NCBI GenBank assembly: GCA_039680225.1
Contig: JBDKTK010000224.1
Location: 1-5,413 of the forward strand
Length of the DNA: 5,413 bases
Direction: 5' to 3'
DNA from: JBDKTK01 sp039680225
Lineage (GTDB): Bacteria; Desulfobacterota; Syntrophia; Syntrophales; UBA4778
Part shown: positions 1 to 5,413 of the stretch, one piece after another
How the letters are laid out: every line of letters begins with the position of its first letter
Numbering within the stretch: the stretch's first letter is position 1
Notes under the pieces: model-generated
What the model was told of the DNA's origin: nothing
Databases searched by the model: none
What the model saw: the letters and a program-made list of their open reading frames with translations, nothing else
Position numbers and translations under genes: made by a program

Positions 1-3
1 CAA

Positions 4-34
4 TAAAAAAGGCTTAATCAAAAAATACATAACC
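4..34 (-). terminator. Possible weak terminator after tRNA-Pro
   Basis: Downstream of the tRNA 3' end, the minus strand can form a short stem (GGTTA with TAAGCC, one bulged G, about 13-nt loop) followed directly by six T residues at 10-5. The stem is weak and AT-rich, so this could be chance in an AT-rich spacer. The position, just past the last gene of the unit, is the main support. Confidence 0.3.
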
Positions 35-48
35 CCGTGATATTAGTA

Positions 49-125
49 TGGTCGGGGCAGCAGGATTTGAACCTGCGACTCCCAGCTCCCAAAACAGGTG
101 CGCTACCAGACTGCGCTATGCCCCG
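49..125 (-). tRNA. tRNA-Pro (anticodon UGG), CCA encoded
   Basis: The minus strand folds into a full 77-nt cloverleaf. The acceptor stem has 7 perfect pairs (CGGGGCA with TGCCCCG), including the C1-G72 pair usual for bacterial tRNA-Pro, followed by discriminator A73 and a genomically encoded CCA at 51-49. The D stem has 4 pairs (GCGC/GCGC) with GG in the loop, and the T stem has 5 perfect pairs closing a TTCAAAT loop. The anticodon is TGG at 91-89, flanked by T33 and G37; G37 is expected to be m1G-modified in proline tRNAs. The anticodon stem is odd: CCTGT opposite GCTGG gives C-G, C-G, a U29/U41 mismatch, G-C and a U31-G39 wobble. It reads proline CCN codons, chiefly CCA and CCG. It sits 74 bp after the rdgB stop with no clear promoter, so co-transcription and processing are likely. 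Confidence 0.96.
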
Positions 126-199
126 ACAAAATGAGCGTTCCTTTTTTCATGATGGGAGGAACTTTGCAAGTGTTTTTTACTTTGGGCGACCGCCAACCG

Positions 200-793
200 T
201 TACGGCAATTCCGTCAGGCTTTCCTTAAACTTCCTGAATGCCTGCGCGCGGTGGCTGACGCGGTTCTTTATCTCGGGAGGCAGTTCGGCGGCTGTTTTCC
301 CGAGAGTGGTGTCCACGAAGATCGGGTCATAGCCGAAGCCCATGGTACCCCGCGGCTCGAATCCCACCCTGCCCTGCCACTTCCCTTCGAAGGCCTTGTA
401 ATCAGACCCAGGGATATACATTACCAGGACGCAGCGGAAAGCAGCCGTCCTTTCCTCCCAGGACACGCCATCCAGTTCCGACAATACCTTGGCGTTGTTC
501 TTTTCGTCCGTCGCGTCCTCTCCCGAGTAGCGCGCGGAGTAAATGCCGGGCCTGCCCTGAAGGCAGTCTATCTCAAGTCCCGAATCGTCCGCAAGTGCGG
601 CCTCCCCGGTGTACTCGGAAACGGTCTTCGCTTTTTTCAGGGCGTTTTCGAAAAACGATGAACCGTCTTCAACCACTTCGGGAATGCCGGGATAATCGAG
701 CAGGGACTTGAGCTCAATCCCCGACCCTTCCAGCATTGCCCTTATCTCTTCGATCTTTCCCCGGTTGCGGGAGGCGAAAATTATTCTTTTCAG
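200..793 (-). CDS. rdgB: RdgB/HAM1 family XTP/dITP diphosphatase, probable CTG start
   Basis: This cytosolic pyrophosphatase hydrolyses non-canonical purine triphosphates (XTP, dITP/ITP) to monophosphate plus PPi, keeping them out of DNA and RNA. The family signature is complete if translation begins at CTG 793, giving 197 aa, the usual family length. S8-x-N10-x-G12-K13 forms the N-terminal nucleotide/phosphate motif, ADDSGLEID at about 68-76 carries the catalytic acidic residues, PGIYSARYSG follows, and FGYDP (153-157) and SHR (180-182) form the purine pocket. The first ATG, at 736, would remove the first 19 residues, including the whole S-x-N-x-G-K motif. No ATG, GTG or TTG lies between that motif and the rph stop. 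CTG 793 has a GGGAG 7 nt upstream and overlaps the rph TGA as CTGA, suggesting translational coupling. The family call is secure; the exact start is an inference. Confidence 0.95.
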   Translation of the reverse strand: MKRIIFASRNRGKIEEIRAMLEGSGIELKSLLDYPGIPEVVEDGSSFFENALKKAKTVSEYTGEAALADDSGLEIDCLQGRPGIYSARYSGEDATDEKNNAKVLSELDGVSWEERTAAFRCVLVMYIPGSDYKAFEGKWQGRVGFEPRGTMGFGYDPIFVDTTLGKTAAELPPEIKNRVSHRAQAFRKFKESLTELP

Positions 794-1512
794 CGCAGCT
801 CTCCCACGATTTCTTTCTGCCTGCGGGTGATCTCCGCGATCCCGGTTGAGGCAAGGCCCATCATCCTCTCCAGCAGTTCCCGGGAAAATGGCTTGCCTTC
901 GGCGGTGCCCTGCACCTCTATGAAGAGCCCCGAGCCTGTCATGACATAATTCATGTCCACTTCCGCATGGGAGTCTTCCTCGTAATCAAGGTCGAGCAAT
1001 TCCCGGCCGTTGACGACGCCGACGCTTATGGCCGAAACAAAGTCCGTGACGGGCAGTTTGTCGATCAGTCCCTCTGCTTTCAATTTGCGCAGGGCCTCAA
1101 CGAGCGCAATGAAGCCGCCCGTTATCGATGCCGTCCGCGTGCCCCCGTCCGCCTGGATGACGTCGCAGTCTATATAAATCGTCCTCTCGCCGAGGGCCTC
1201 CAGTCCGGTGACGGCGCGCAGCGACCTGCCGATGAGGCGCTGTATCTCGTGCGTCCTGCCGCCCACCTTGCCCCGGCTCGATTCCCGGGCGCTGCGGGTG
1301 TGCGTGGACGCGGGGAGCATGGAGTATTCCGCCGTGAGCCAGCCTTTGCCCTGCCCTCTCAAAAACGGCGGGACGGTGTCCTCCACGCTGGCCGAGCATA
1401 TGACCCGGGTGTTCCCCATCTCCGCGAGGACGGAGCCCTTCGCAAATTTCAGATAATCCTTCGTGAGCCTGATTTCCCTGAGCTCGTCCCAGGCCCTTCC
1501 GTTATGGCGCAT
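790..1512 (-). CDS. rph: Ribonuclease PH (tRNA nucleotidyltransferase)
   Basis: RNase PH is a hexameric 3'-5' phosphorolytic exoribonuclease that uses inorganic phosphate to trim tRNA 3' ends and degrade structured RNA. The 240-aa product matches the family length (about 238-255). Landmarks are the RxDGRxxDELR-like start (R2-H-N-G-R-A-W-D-E-L-R), VPPFLRGQGKGWLTAEYSMLP at about 47-67, the R73/R76/R80 region, R86 in GGRTHEIQRLIGRSLRA, the phosphate-binding GGTRTA with R126, and LDLDYEEDSHAEVDMN, whose D180 and D186 match the catalytic metal-binding aspartates. The frame stays open to ATG 1623, but those 37 extra residues are basic, family-unlike sequence lying over the amidase gene. ATG 1512 has AGGA 7 nt upstream and begins the conserved domain. 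The gene overlaps the amidase end by 11 nt and is followed by rdgB, a common neighbour. The tRNA downstream could be one of its substrates. Confidence 0.97.
   Translation of the reverse strand: MRHNGRAWDELREIRLTKDYLKFAKGSVLAEMGNTRVICSASVEDTVPPFLRGQGKGWLTAEYSMLPASTHTRSARESSRGKVGGRTHEIQRLIGRSLRAVTGLEALGERTIYIDCDVIQADGGTRTASITGGFIALVEALRKLKAEGLIDKLPVTDFVSAISVGVVNGRELLDLDYEEDSHAEVDMNYVMTGSGLFIEVQGTAEGKPFSRELLERMMGLASTGIAEITRRQKEIVGELR
801..805 (-). promoter_or_regulatory. Ribosome binding site supporting the CTG start of rdgB
   Basis: The minus strand reads GGGAG here, inside the last codons of rph, with 7 nt between it and CTG at 793-791. This is ideal Shine-Dalgarno spacing for that CTG. The same motif is too far from the in-frame ATA (784) or ATT (781), and it cannot serve ATG 736. 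It therefore favours CTG as the initiation codon. Confidence 0.55.
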
Positions 1513-2197
1513 TTTTATTTCCTGTCGACTTGAATTCCTGGATGCTCTTGGCCAGGGCTGAGGCAATTTTCTTCTGAACGTCTCTTGACGTGATCTGTTT
1601 CTTTTCACCGGGATTCGAGGCAAAACCGAGTTCGATGGCGAGCGCGGGGATCCCGGGCTGGATCCTTACCGGCGCTTCTCGCAGGCCCCTGTCCTTCCTG
1701 GGGAGCACCGGTTCGAGGTTTTTCTGGACTATGCGGGCGAGCCGCACGCTCTCGTTGAGGTTCTGGGTCTTGACCATGTCTTTCACGATGTCCCTGGAAT
1801 CATTTTCGGAACCCGGCGGCGAGCTGAAACCGGGGAAATACAGCTCGTACCCGGCGGACTCTTTACCGAATCCAGCATTCACGTGGATGCCGAGGAAGAG
1901 ATCGGTGCCGCCCGCGTTGGCAATCTTTATCCTGTCTGCCAGCGAAGCTCCATCGCCCGTCCTGGTCAGTTTAACGGCAATACCCGCTTTTTCGAGGTCT
2001 TCCCTGATGAACTGGGCCATCGCAAGGGTGATGTCGCTCTCGGTGACGTCGCCGGATATCCTGACGCCCTTGTCTATCCCCCCGTGACCCGGATCAAGCA
2101 CGACGAGGTACCTGCCGGCGGAATCTTTTGCCCATGAAGGGGCTGCAATGCATAAGACCAATAACATGAAGACAAAAAGCCTGGTGATTCGATTCAT
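1502..2197 (-). CDS. Secreted N-acetylmuramoyl-L-alanine amidase (Amidase_3, AmiC-like catalytic domain)
   Basis: The 231-aa product is a zinc amidase that cleaves the bond between MurNAc and L-alanine in peptidoglycan, acting outside the cytoplasmic membrane. Residues 1-23 form a signal peptide: MNR start, hydrophobic core LFVFMLLVLCIAA, and a likely cut after S-W-A (23/24). The mature protein is almost only an Amidase_3 domain. It has LDPGHGG with zinc ligand H38, TESDITLAMA with E53, TRTGD at 78-82, FLGIHVNAG with H105, and IELGFASNP with catalytic E189. It lacks the AMIN targeting domain of E. coli AmiC and any SPOR, LysM or PG-binding repeat. C16 lies in the hydrophobic core, but no clear lipobox surrounds it. 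The start at ATG 2197 is set by the signal peptide; the Shine-Dalgarno is poor (GAAAG/AGTGA). A TTGACA promoter lies upstream and rph overlaps its 3' end. A role in daughter-cell separation or wall turnover is inferred from the family. Confidence 0.93.
   Translation of the reverse strand: MNRITRLFVFMLLVLCIAAPSWAKDSAGRYLVVLDPGHGGIDKGVRISGDVTESDITLAMAQFIREDLEKAGIAVKLTRTGDGASLADRIKIANAGGTDLFLGIHVNAGFGKESAGYELYFPGFSSPPGSENDSRDIVKDMVKTQNLNESVRLARIVQKNLEPVLPRKDRGLREAPVRIQPGIPALAIELGFASNPGEKKQITSRDVQKKIASALAKSIQEFKSTGNKNAP
1520..1523 (-). promoter_or_regulatory. Ribosome binding site that decides the rph start
   Basis: AGGA on the minus strand lies 7 nt before ATG 1512, within the last codons of the amidase gene. 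It supports the shorter 240-aa rph over the 277-aa reading from ATG 1623. Confidence 0.7.
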
Positions 2198-2222
2198 ATT
2201 AATTCACTTTCGGTATTTATGG

Positions 2223-2253
2223 AGCAGTCCTTTTACCGGAAAAGGCACCTGCT
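2223..2253. repeat. Operator-like palindrome over the promoter spacer and -10
   Basis: An inner inverted repeat, CCTTTT (2229-2234) and AAAAGG (2240-2245) around a 5-nt centre ACCGG, is flanked by an outer pair AGCAG (2223-2227) and CTGCT (2249-2253). The inner repeat covers the promoter spacer and -10 box. The predicted start site is about 2223, so most of the structure would not be in the transcript, which favours a DNA-level role such as an operator over an RNA hairpin. Coincidence or a transcript from another promoter remains possible. Confidence 0.4.
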
Positions 2254-2258
2254 GTCAA
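2230..2258 (-). promoter_or_regulatory. Sigma70-type promoter for the amidase-rph-rdgB-tRNA-Pro unit
   Basis: The minus strand carries a perfect -35 box TTGACA (2258-2253), a 17-bp spacer and a -10 candidate TAAAAG (2235-2230, 4 of 6 matches to TATAAT). Transcription would begin near 2223, leaving a leader of about 26 nt before ATG 2197. It is the only good promoter-like pair I see between rel and the amidase. The -35 box abuts the T-run of the rel terminator candidate, and the spacer and -10 overlap a palindrome. Confidence 0.55.
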
Positions 2259-2326
2259 AAAATAGATTCTTCGAATGACAATGGTTGGATGATGTCATCC
2301 TGGGCGACAGCGAAGGATCTATTTTT
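2258..2326 (-). terminator. Terminator-like long inverted repeat after rel
   Basis: Beginning 1 bp past the rel TGA, arms of 16 bp (2326-2311 and 2273-2258) are complementary apart from one position. That position, 2268/2316, is a C/A mismatch in minus-strand RNA and a U-G wobble in plus-strand RNA. The arms carry an A-tract at one end and a T-tract at the other, so the repeat could end transcription from either side. The 37-nt spacer holds its own 14-bp palindrome at 2287-2300 (GGATGATGTCATCC). The spacer is longer than in a textbook terminator, so this could instead be a protective 3' end structure or a cruciform-forming site. Confidence 0.5.
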
Positions 2327-2327
2327 A

Positions 2328-4478
2328 TCATGTGCCCCGGATCCTTTCGACAGTCACAACGCTTTTCAACTTTTTCAGGGCGGAAACCACTTCGTTGAGA
2401 TGCTTCACATCGTGCACCTCCAGCTGGAAATCGCAGATGGCGCTCTGGTCCGGCTTGTTGGCGTCCACGGTCGCATACCCTATATTCACGTCAATCGAGG
2501 AGATCGCGTTGCTGACTTCCGCGAGCAGGCCCTTCTTATCCTTGCAGATGACGCGAATGTGAACGGGATATGTCTCCTTGCCCTTGATGTTCCAGTTTAC
2601 TTCGATGAGTCTTTCCGGGTCTATGCCTTTCACCATGGGGCAGTTAGCGGTATGGACGCTCAACCCCCTTCCCCGCGTTATGTAGCCGATCACTTCGTCG
2701 CCGGGCAGGGGATTGCAGCATTTCGAAAACCGGACCATCACGTCTTCCACGCCTGTTATGGAAACCCCGGCGGAAGAGGATTTGCTGAACTTCTTTTTGA
2801 GTTTATCGAGGATGGATTCATCCTTGTCCTTGACGGGCTCGGTCGTGAAGTTATTGATGATGGATTTTGCCGAGACCTTTCCATAGCCTACCTGGGCCAG
2901 GAGGTCGTCCACGGTGCTGACGGAATAATCGTCGAAGATTTTCTTCATGAGATCGGACTTGATGATCTCGTTGTACTTGAGATGGAATTTCTTCAATTCC
3001 CTCTCCAGAACGTCTTTCCCGATATCGATGCTCTTGCGGCGCTCCTCCGTTTTTATCCAGTTCTTTATTTTCGAAATGGCCTTCGAAGTCACGACAAACT
3101 TCAGCCAGTCCTTGCTCGGGTGGTGGCCGGTCTGGGTTATGATCTCGACGGTGTCGCCGTTCTGCAGCTGATATTTGATGGGGACTATGGCCCGGTTCAC
3201 CCTGGCGCCGACGCAGCGGTCGCCGATATCGGTGTGGATGCTGTACGCAAAGTCGATGGGGGTGGCGCCTTTCGGAAAGGCTTTTACGTCTCCCTGGGGG
3301 GTAAACACATACACTTCGTCGGGGAAGAGCACCATCTTCAGGTTGCGCATGAACTCCCGCGGGTCCTTCAACTCCTGCTGGAATTCCAAGAGCTCCCGCA
3401 GCTTCCTTATCTGCTCCTCGTCGTTGCCCTGTAGCGCGTCCTTCTCCTTGTAGCGCCAGTGCGCCGCGATGCCCTCTTCCGCCCACTCGTGCATCTCGCG
3501 CGTCCTGATCTGGACCTCCATCCTTTCGCCGTAAGGCCCGATCACAGTGGTGTGCAGCGAGCGGTAGTTGTTGGCCTTGGGCATTGCTATATAGTCCTTG
3601 AACCTCCCGGGCACGGGCTTCCAGATCGCATGGATCAGGCTCAGCGCCTCATAGCAGTCCTTTACCTTGTCGGACTCCAGGATGATGCGGAACGCAATGA
3701 GATCGTAGACTTCATCAAAATTTATGTGCTGCTCCGTCATCTTCTTCCAGATGCCGTAGAGGTGCTTGGCCCTGCCCTCGACTTCCGCCTTCAGGCCGTA
3801 TTCCCTGATCTCCTTGCAGATGATCGATTTGACTTCCCTGGTGTATTCGTCCCGCTGCTCTTTTTTCAGGGCGATGCGCTTTGAGAGGTCTTCACATGTT
3901 TCGGGGTTGAGGAACTTGAAGGCAAGGTCTTCGAATTCGATTTTCATCCAGTTGATGCCCAGCCTGTTGGCCAGCGGGGCGTAGATTTCCAGGGTTTCCT
4001 TGGCTATGAACTTCTGCTTCTCGGGGGTCTGGAATTCCAGGGACCTCATGTTGTGGATGCGGTCGGCAAGCTTGACGATGATGATCCTGATATCGGAGGA
4101 CATGGCCAGGATCATCTTCCGGAAATTCTCGGCCTGCCTCTCCTCGAGGGAACCGAATGTGATCCTGCTCAATTTTGTGAGGCCGTCGACCAGGAAAGCC
4201 ACTTCCTGTCCGAAAGAGGCCTTGATCTGTTCGAGGCTCGTGAGAGTGTCTTCAACTGTATCGTGCAGGAGCCCTGTAATTATCGTGGCCGGGTCCATCT
4301 TCATGTCCGCGAGCATTCCCGCCACTTCCATGGGGTGAGTCAGATAAGGCTCGCCGGAAAGGCGCACCTGCCCCTGATGCACCGCCGCTGAAAAGATGTA
4401 TGCCTTTTCAATGAGCTCCTGCTGCTCGGCAGGGGTGTAATCCTGAAGCTTGTCGAGAATGTCCGTTATTCGAAGCAT
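2328..4478 (-). CDS. rel: Bifunctional (p)ppGpp synthetase/hydrolase, Rel/SpoT family (long RSH protein)
   Basis: This stringent-response enzyme transfers pyrophosphate from ATP to GDP/GTP to make (p)ppGpp and hydrolyses it again, controlled by uncharged tRNA on the ribosome. The 716-aa length suits full-length RSH proteins. The HD hydrolase domain (about 25-180) keeps H48, H72-D73, E76-D77 and D139 (KLADRIHNMRS), so it should be active. The synthetase domain (about 235-345) keeps RFKD at 292-295, the RxKD form typical of bifunctional Rel/SpoT rather than RelA's ExDD, plus NNYRSLHT (303-310) and EVQIRT with E321. Next come TGS (about 388-449, VYVFTPQGDVKAFPKGATP), a helical region, the conserved-cysteine/zinc-finger domain (C587, C588, H609, C613) and a C-terminal ACT domain (about 638-716). 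The ATG start overlaps the proS end by 13 nt. A purine-rich AGGAGGAG lies 14-16 nt upstream, rather far, so coupling to proS is likely. Names relA or spoT would both be found for this type. Confidence 0.97.
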   Translation of the reverse strand: MLRITDILDKLQDYTPAEQQELIEKAYIFSAAVHQGQVRLSGEPYLTHPMEVAGMLADMKMDPATIITGLLHDTVEDTLTSLEQIKASFGQEVAFLVDGLTKLSRITFGSLEERQAENFRKMILAMSSDIRIIIVKLADRIHNMRSLEFQTPEKQKFIAKETLEIYAPLANRLGINWMKIEFEDLAFKFLNPETCEDLSKRIALKKEQRDEYTREVKSIICKEIREYGLKAEVEGRAKHLYGIWKKMTEQHINFDEVYDLIAFRIILESDKVKDCYEALSLIHAIWKPVPGRFKDYIAMPKANNYRSLHTTVIGPYGERMEVQIRTREMHEWAEEGIAAHWRYKEKDALQGNDEEQIRKLRELLEFQQELKDPREFMRNLKMVLFPDEVYVFTPQGDVKAFPKGATPIDFAYSIHTDIGDRCVGARVNRAIVPIKYQLQNGDTVEIITQTGHHPSKDWLKFVVTSKAISKIKNWIKTEERRKSIDIGKDVLERELKKFHLKYNEIIKSDLMKKIFDDYSVSTVDDLLAQVGYGKVSAKSIINNFTTEPVKDKDESILDKLKKKFSKSSSAGVSITGVEDVMVRFSKCCNPLPGDEVIGYITRGRGLSVHTANCPMVKGIDPERLIEVNWNIKGKETYPVHIRVICKDKKGLLAEVSNAISSIDVNIGYATVDANKPDQSAICDFQLEVHDVKHLNEVVSALKKLKSVVTVERIRGT

Positions 4479-5413
4479 TCTATCGCCGCCAACTCCTCCT
4501 GCACAAGATTCACGACGTACCCCGTGATGTCTTCCAGTGATACTGTTTTAACCTGGTCGGATTTTCTGAGCTTGACCTCGACAGAGCCTTCCGCGAGGCG
4601 CTTGGGTCCGACCGTTACGCGGACGGGTATCCCGATCAGGTCGGCGTCGTTGAACTTGACCCCCGCCCTTTCGTCGCGGTCGTCGAGGATCGCCTCTATG
4701 CCCTGTTCCTGCAGCGAGCCGTAGATGACTTCGGCCGTCCTCAGCAGGGCCGCGTCGTTCACGTTGACGGGAGTGATGATGACCTGGTAGGGCGCGAGCG
4801 TCATGGGCCAGACGATTCCCTTGTCGTCATGGCTCTGCTCAATTGCCGCGGCAACGGTCCGCCCCACGCCGATGCCGTAGCACCCCATCTGCATGAGCTG
4901 CTCCCTGCCGTTCTTATCGAGGTAAACCGCGTGCAGCATTTTGCTGTACTTGGTCCCGAGCTTGAAGACGTGGCCGACCTCGATGCCCCTTGCGAAATCA
5001 AGCTTGTGGCCGCAGCGGGGACAGGGGTCGGTTTCCTTGATGACCCGGACGTCGGCGAACTCGCTCACCTTGAAGTCCCTCCCTATATTGACGTTCTTCA
5101 CGTGGTAATCTTCCTTGTTAGCCCCCATGACGAAATTATACATGTTCAGCAGCGAGTAGTCGGCGACTATCCTGGCCATGATCCCGACCGCTCCGGCAAA
5201 ACCCTTGGGCGCCTTTGTCACTTCATAAACAATATCGTCCGTGGCAAGCTCGAGCATGTCGCTCTTCAGGTAACTCCGGAGTTTCGCTTCGTTCACTTCC
5301 TCGTCGCCCCTGATCAGCACGGCGACCGGGCCTTTTTCCGTATTGAAGATCAGCGTCTTGACAATGTCCCGGGGAGTGGCCTTGAGGAATGCGGAGACCT
5401 CTTCGATTGTCCT
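4466..5413 (-). CDS. proS: Prolyl-tRNA synthetase, bacterial type, C-terminal 315 residues (5' end beyond window)
   Basis: ProRS activates proline with ATP and charges tRNA-Pro; the bacterial form also edits mischarged Ala-tRNA-Pro. The frame is open to the window edge, so this is a partial view and not a truncated gene. Fragment residues 1 to about 115 are the end of the INS/YbaK-like editing insertion (TIEEVSAFLKATPRDIVKTL, then VLIRGDEEVNEAKL), which marks the bacterial INS-containing class. The catalytic core resumes with CPRCG (131-135), RGIEVGHVFKLGTKYS and class II motif 3, GCYGIGVGRTVAAAIEQ, with the motif arginine at about 185. The anticodon-binding domain runs from WPMTLAPYQV (about 203) through DDRDERAGVKFNDADLIGIPVRVTVG to the end. 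A GTG at 5320 is internal, not a start. The stop lies inside rel. Its cognate tRNA-Pro(UGG) is about 4.3 kb downstream on the same strand. Confidence 0.97.
   Translation of the reverse strand, partial: RTIEEVSAFLKATPRDIVKTLIFNTEKGPVAVLIRGDEEVNEAKLRSYLKSDMLELATDDIVYEVTKAPKGFAGAVGIMARIVADYSLLNMYNFVMGANKEDYHVKNVNIGRDFKVSEFADVRVIKETDPCPRCGHKLDFARGIEVGHVFKLGTKYSKMLHAVYLDKNGREQLMQMGCYGIGVGRTVAAAIEQSHDDKGIVWPMTLAPYQVIITPVNVNDAALLRTAEVIYGSLQEQGIEAILDDRDERAGVKFNDADLIGIPVRVTVGPKRLAEGSVEVKLRKSDQVKTVSLEDITGYVVNLVQEELAAIECFE

Noticed and set aside
137..162. GTTCC/GGAAC inverted repeat in the 74-bp gap between rdgB and tRNA-Pro, as a terminator or promoter element
   Set aside because: Only 5 bp with a 16-nt loop and no following T-run in the direction of transcription; no convincing -35/-10 pair for the tRNA nearby.
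98..661. A 187-aa plus-strand frame across the tRNA and antisense to rdgB
   Set aside because: It begins inside the tRNA gene and mirrors the conserved rdgB sequence; no family features.
200..736. rdgB starting at ATG 736 (178 aa)
   Set aside because: It would drop the S-x-N-x-G-K motif, which is visibly encoded in frame just upstream.
967..1533. A 188-aa plus-strand frame antisense to rph
   Set aside because: Shadow of a well-conserved rph frame; its sequence resembles no family I know.
1513..1623. A 37-residue N-terminal extension of RNase PH
   Set aside because: It overlaps the amidase catalytic-end codons in another frame, is unlike RNase PH, and ATG 1512 has a well-placed AGGA.
2148..3434. 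A 428-aa open frame on the plus strand antisense to rel
   Set aside because: It is the complement of a clear, fully conserved rel gene in another frame, shows no recognisable domain, and overlaps the amidase start and the intergenic signals.
4466..5320. GTG 5320 as a proS start
   Set aside because: The conserved INS editing domain continues upstream without a stop to the window edge, so the GTG is an internal valine codon.
1..5413. CRISPR array, insertion sequence, integrase or att duplication at the tRNA-Pro gene
   Set aside because: tRNA genes are common integration sites, but I see no direct repeat of the tRNA 3' end, no spaced repeats and no transposase or integrase frame in the window; only 48 bp lie beyond the tRNA.

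Overview
This is a compact bacterial chromosomal segment in which every supported gene lies on the minus strand, so transcription runs from the right edge to the left edge. In transcription order the genes are: the 3' part of proS (prolyl-tRNA synthetase, cut by the window edge), a bifunctional (p)ppGpp synthetase/hydrolase of the Rel/SpoT type, a secreted Amidase_3-type N-acetylmuramoyl-L-alanine amidase, rph (RNase PH), rdgB (XTP/dITP diphosphatase) and a tRNA-Pro(UGG) gene with an encoded CCA end. I see no plus-strand gene, mobile element, CRISPR array or pseudogene.

The sequence is moderately GC-rich, with short or negative gene spacing. The amidase resembles lean proteins I associate with Desulfobacterota (former Deltaproteobacteria), and the Rel and ProRS sequences are compatible with that or with a neighbouring phylum such as Nitrospirota. 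This taxonomic suggestion is an inference from protein style and gene order, not a database result.

Region by region: proS and rel overlap by 13 nt (4466-4478) and look co-translated. A 130-bp gap (2198-2327) follows rel. It holds a long inverted repeat that looks like a transcription terminator, abutting a good sigma70-type promoter (TTGACA, 17-bp spacer, TAAAAG). A shorter palindrome lies across the promoter spacer and -10 region. This gap probably divides the window into two transcription units. The second unit is amidase-rph-rdgB-tRNA-Pro: amidase and rph overlap by 11 nt, and rph and rdgB appear to overlap through a CTGA stop/start, with CTG as the rdgB initiation codon. tRNA-Pro follows rdgB after 74 bp with no clear promoter of its own, so it is probably processed from the operon transcript.

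Functionally the cluster joins translation and RNA metabolism (ProRS, its cognate tRNA, and RNase PH, which trims tRNA 3' ends) with stringent-response signalling (Rel senses uncharged tRNA on ribosomes), nucleotide-pool cleaning (RdgB) and cell-wall remodelling (amidase). The gene families are ordinary housekeeping ones. The points worth a second look are the non-canonical rdgB start, the terminator/promoter/palindrome junction, and a mismatched anticodon stem in the tRNA. I found no convincing evidence of a previously undescribed system.
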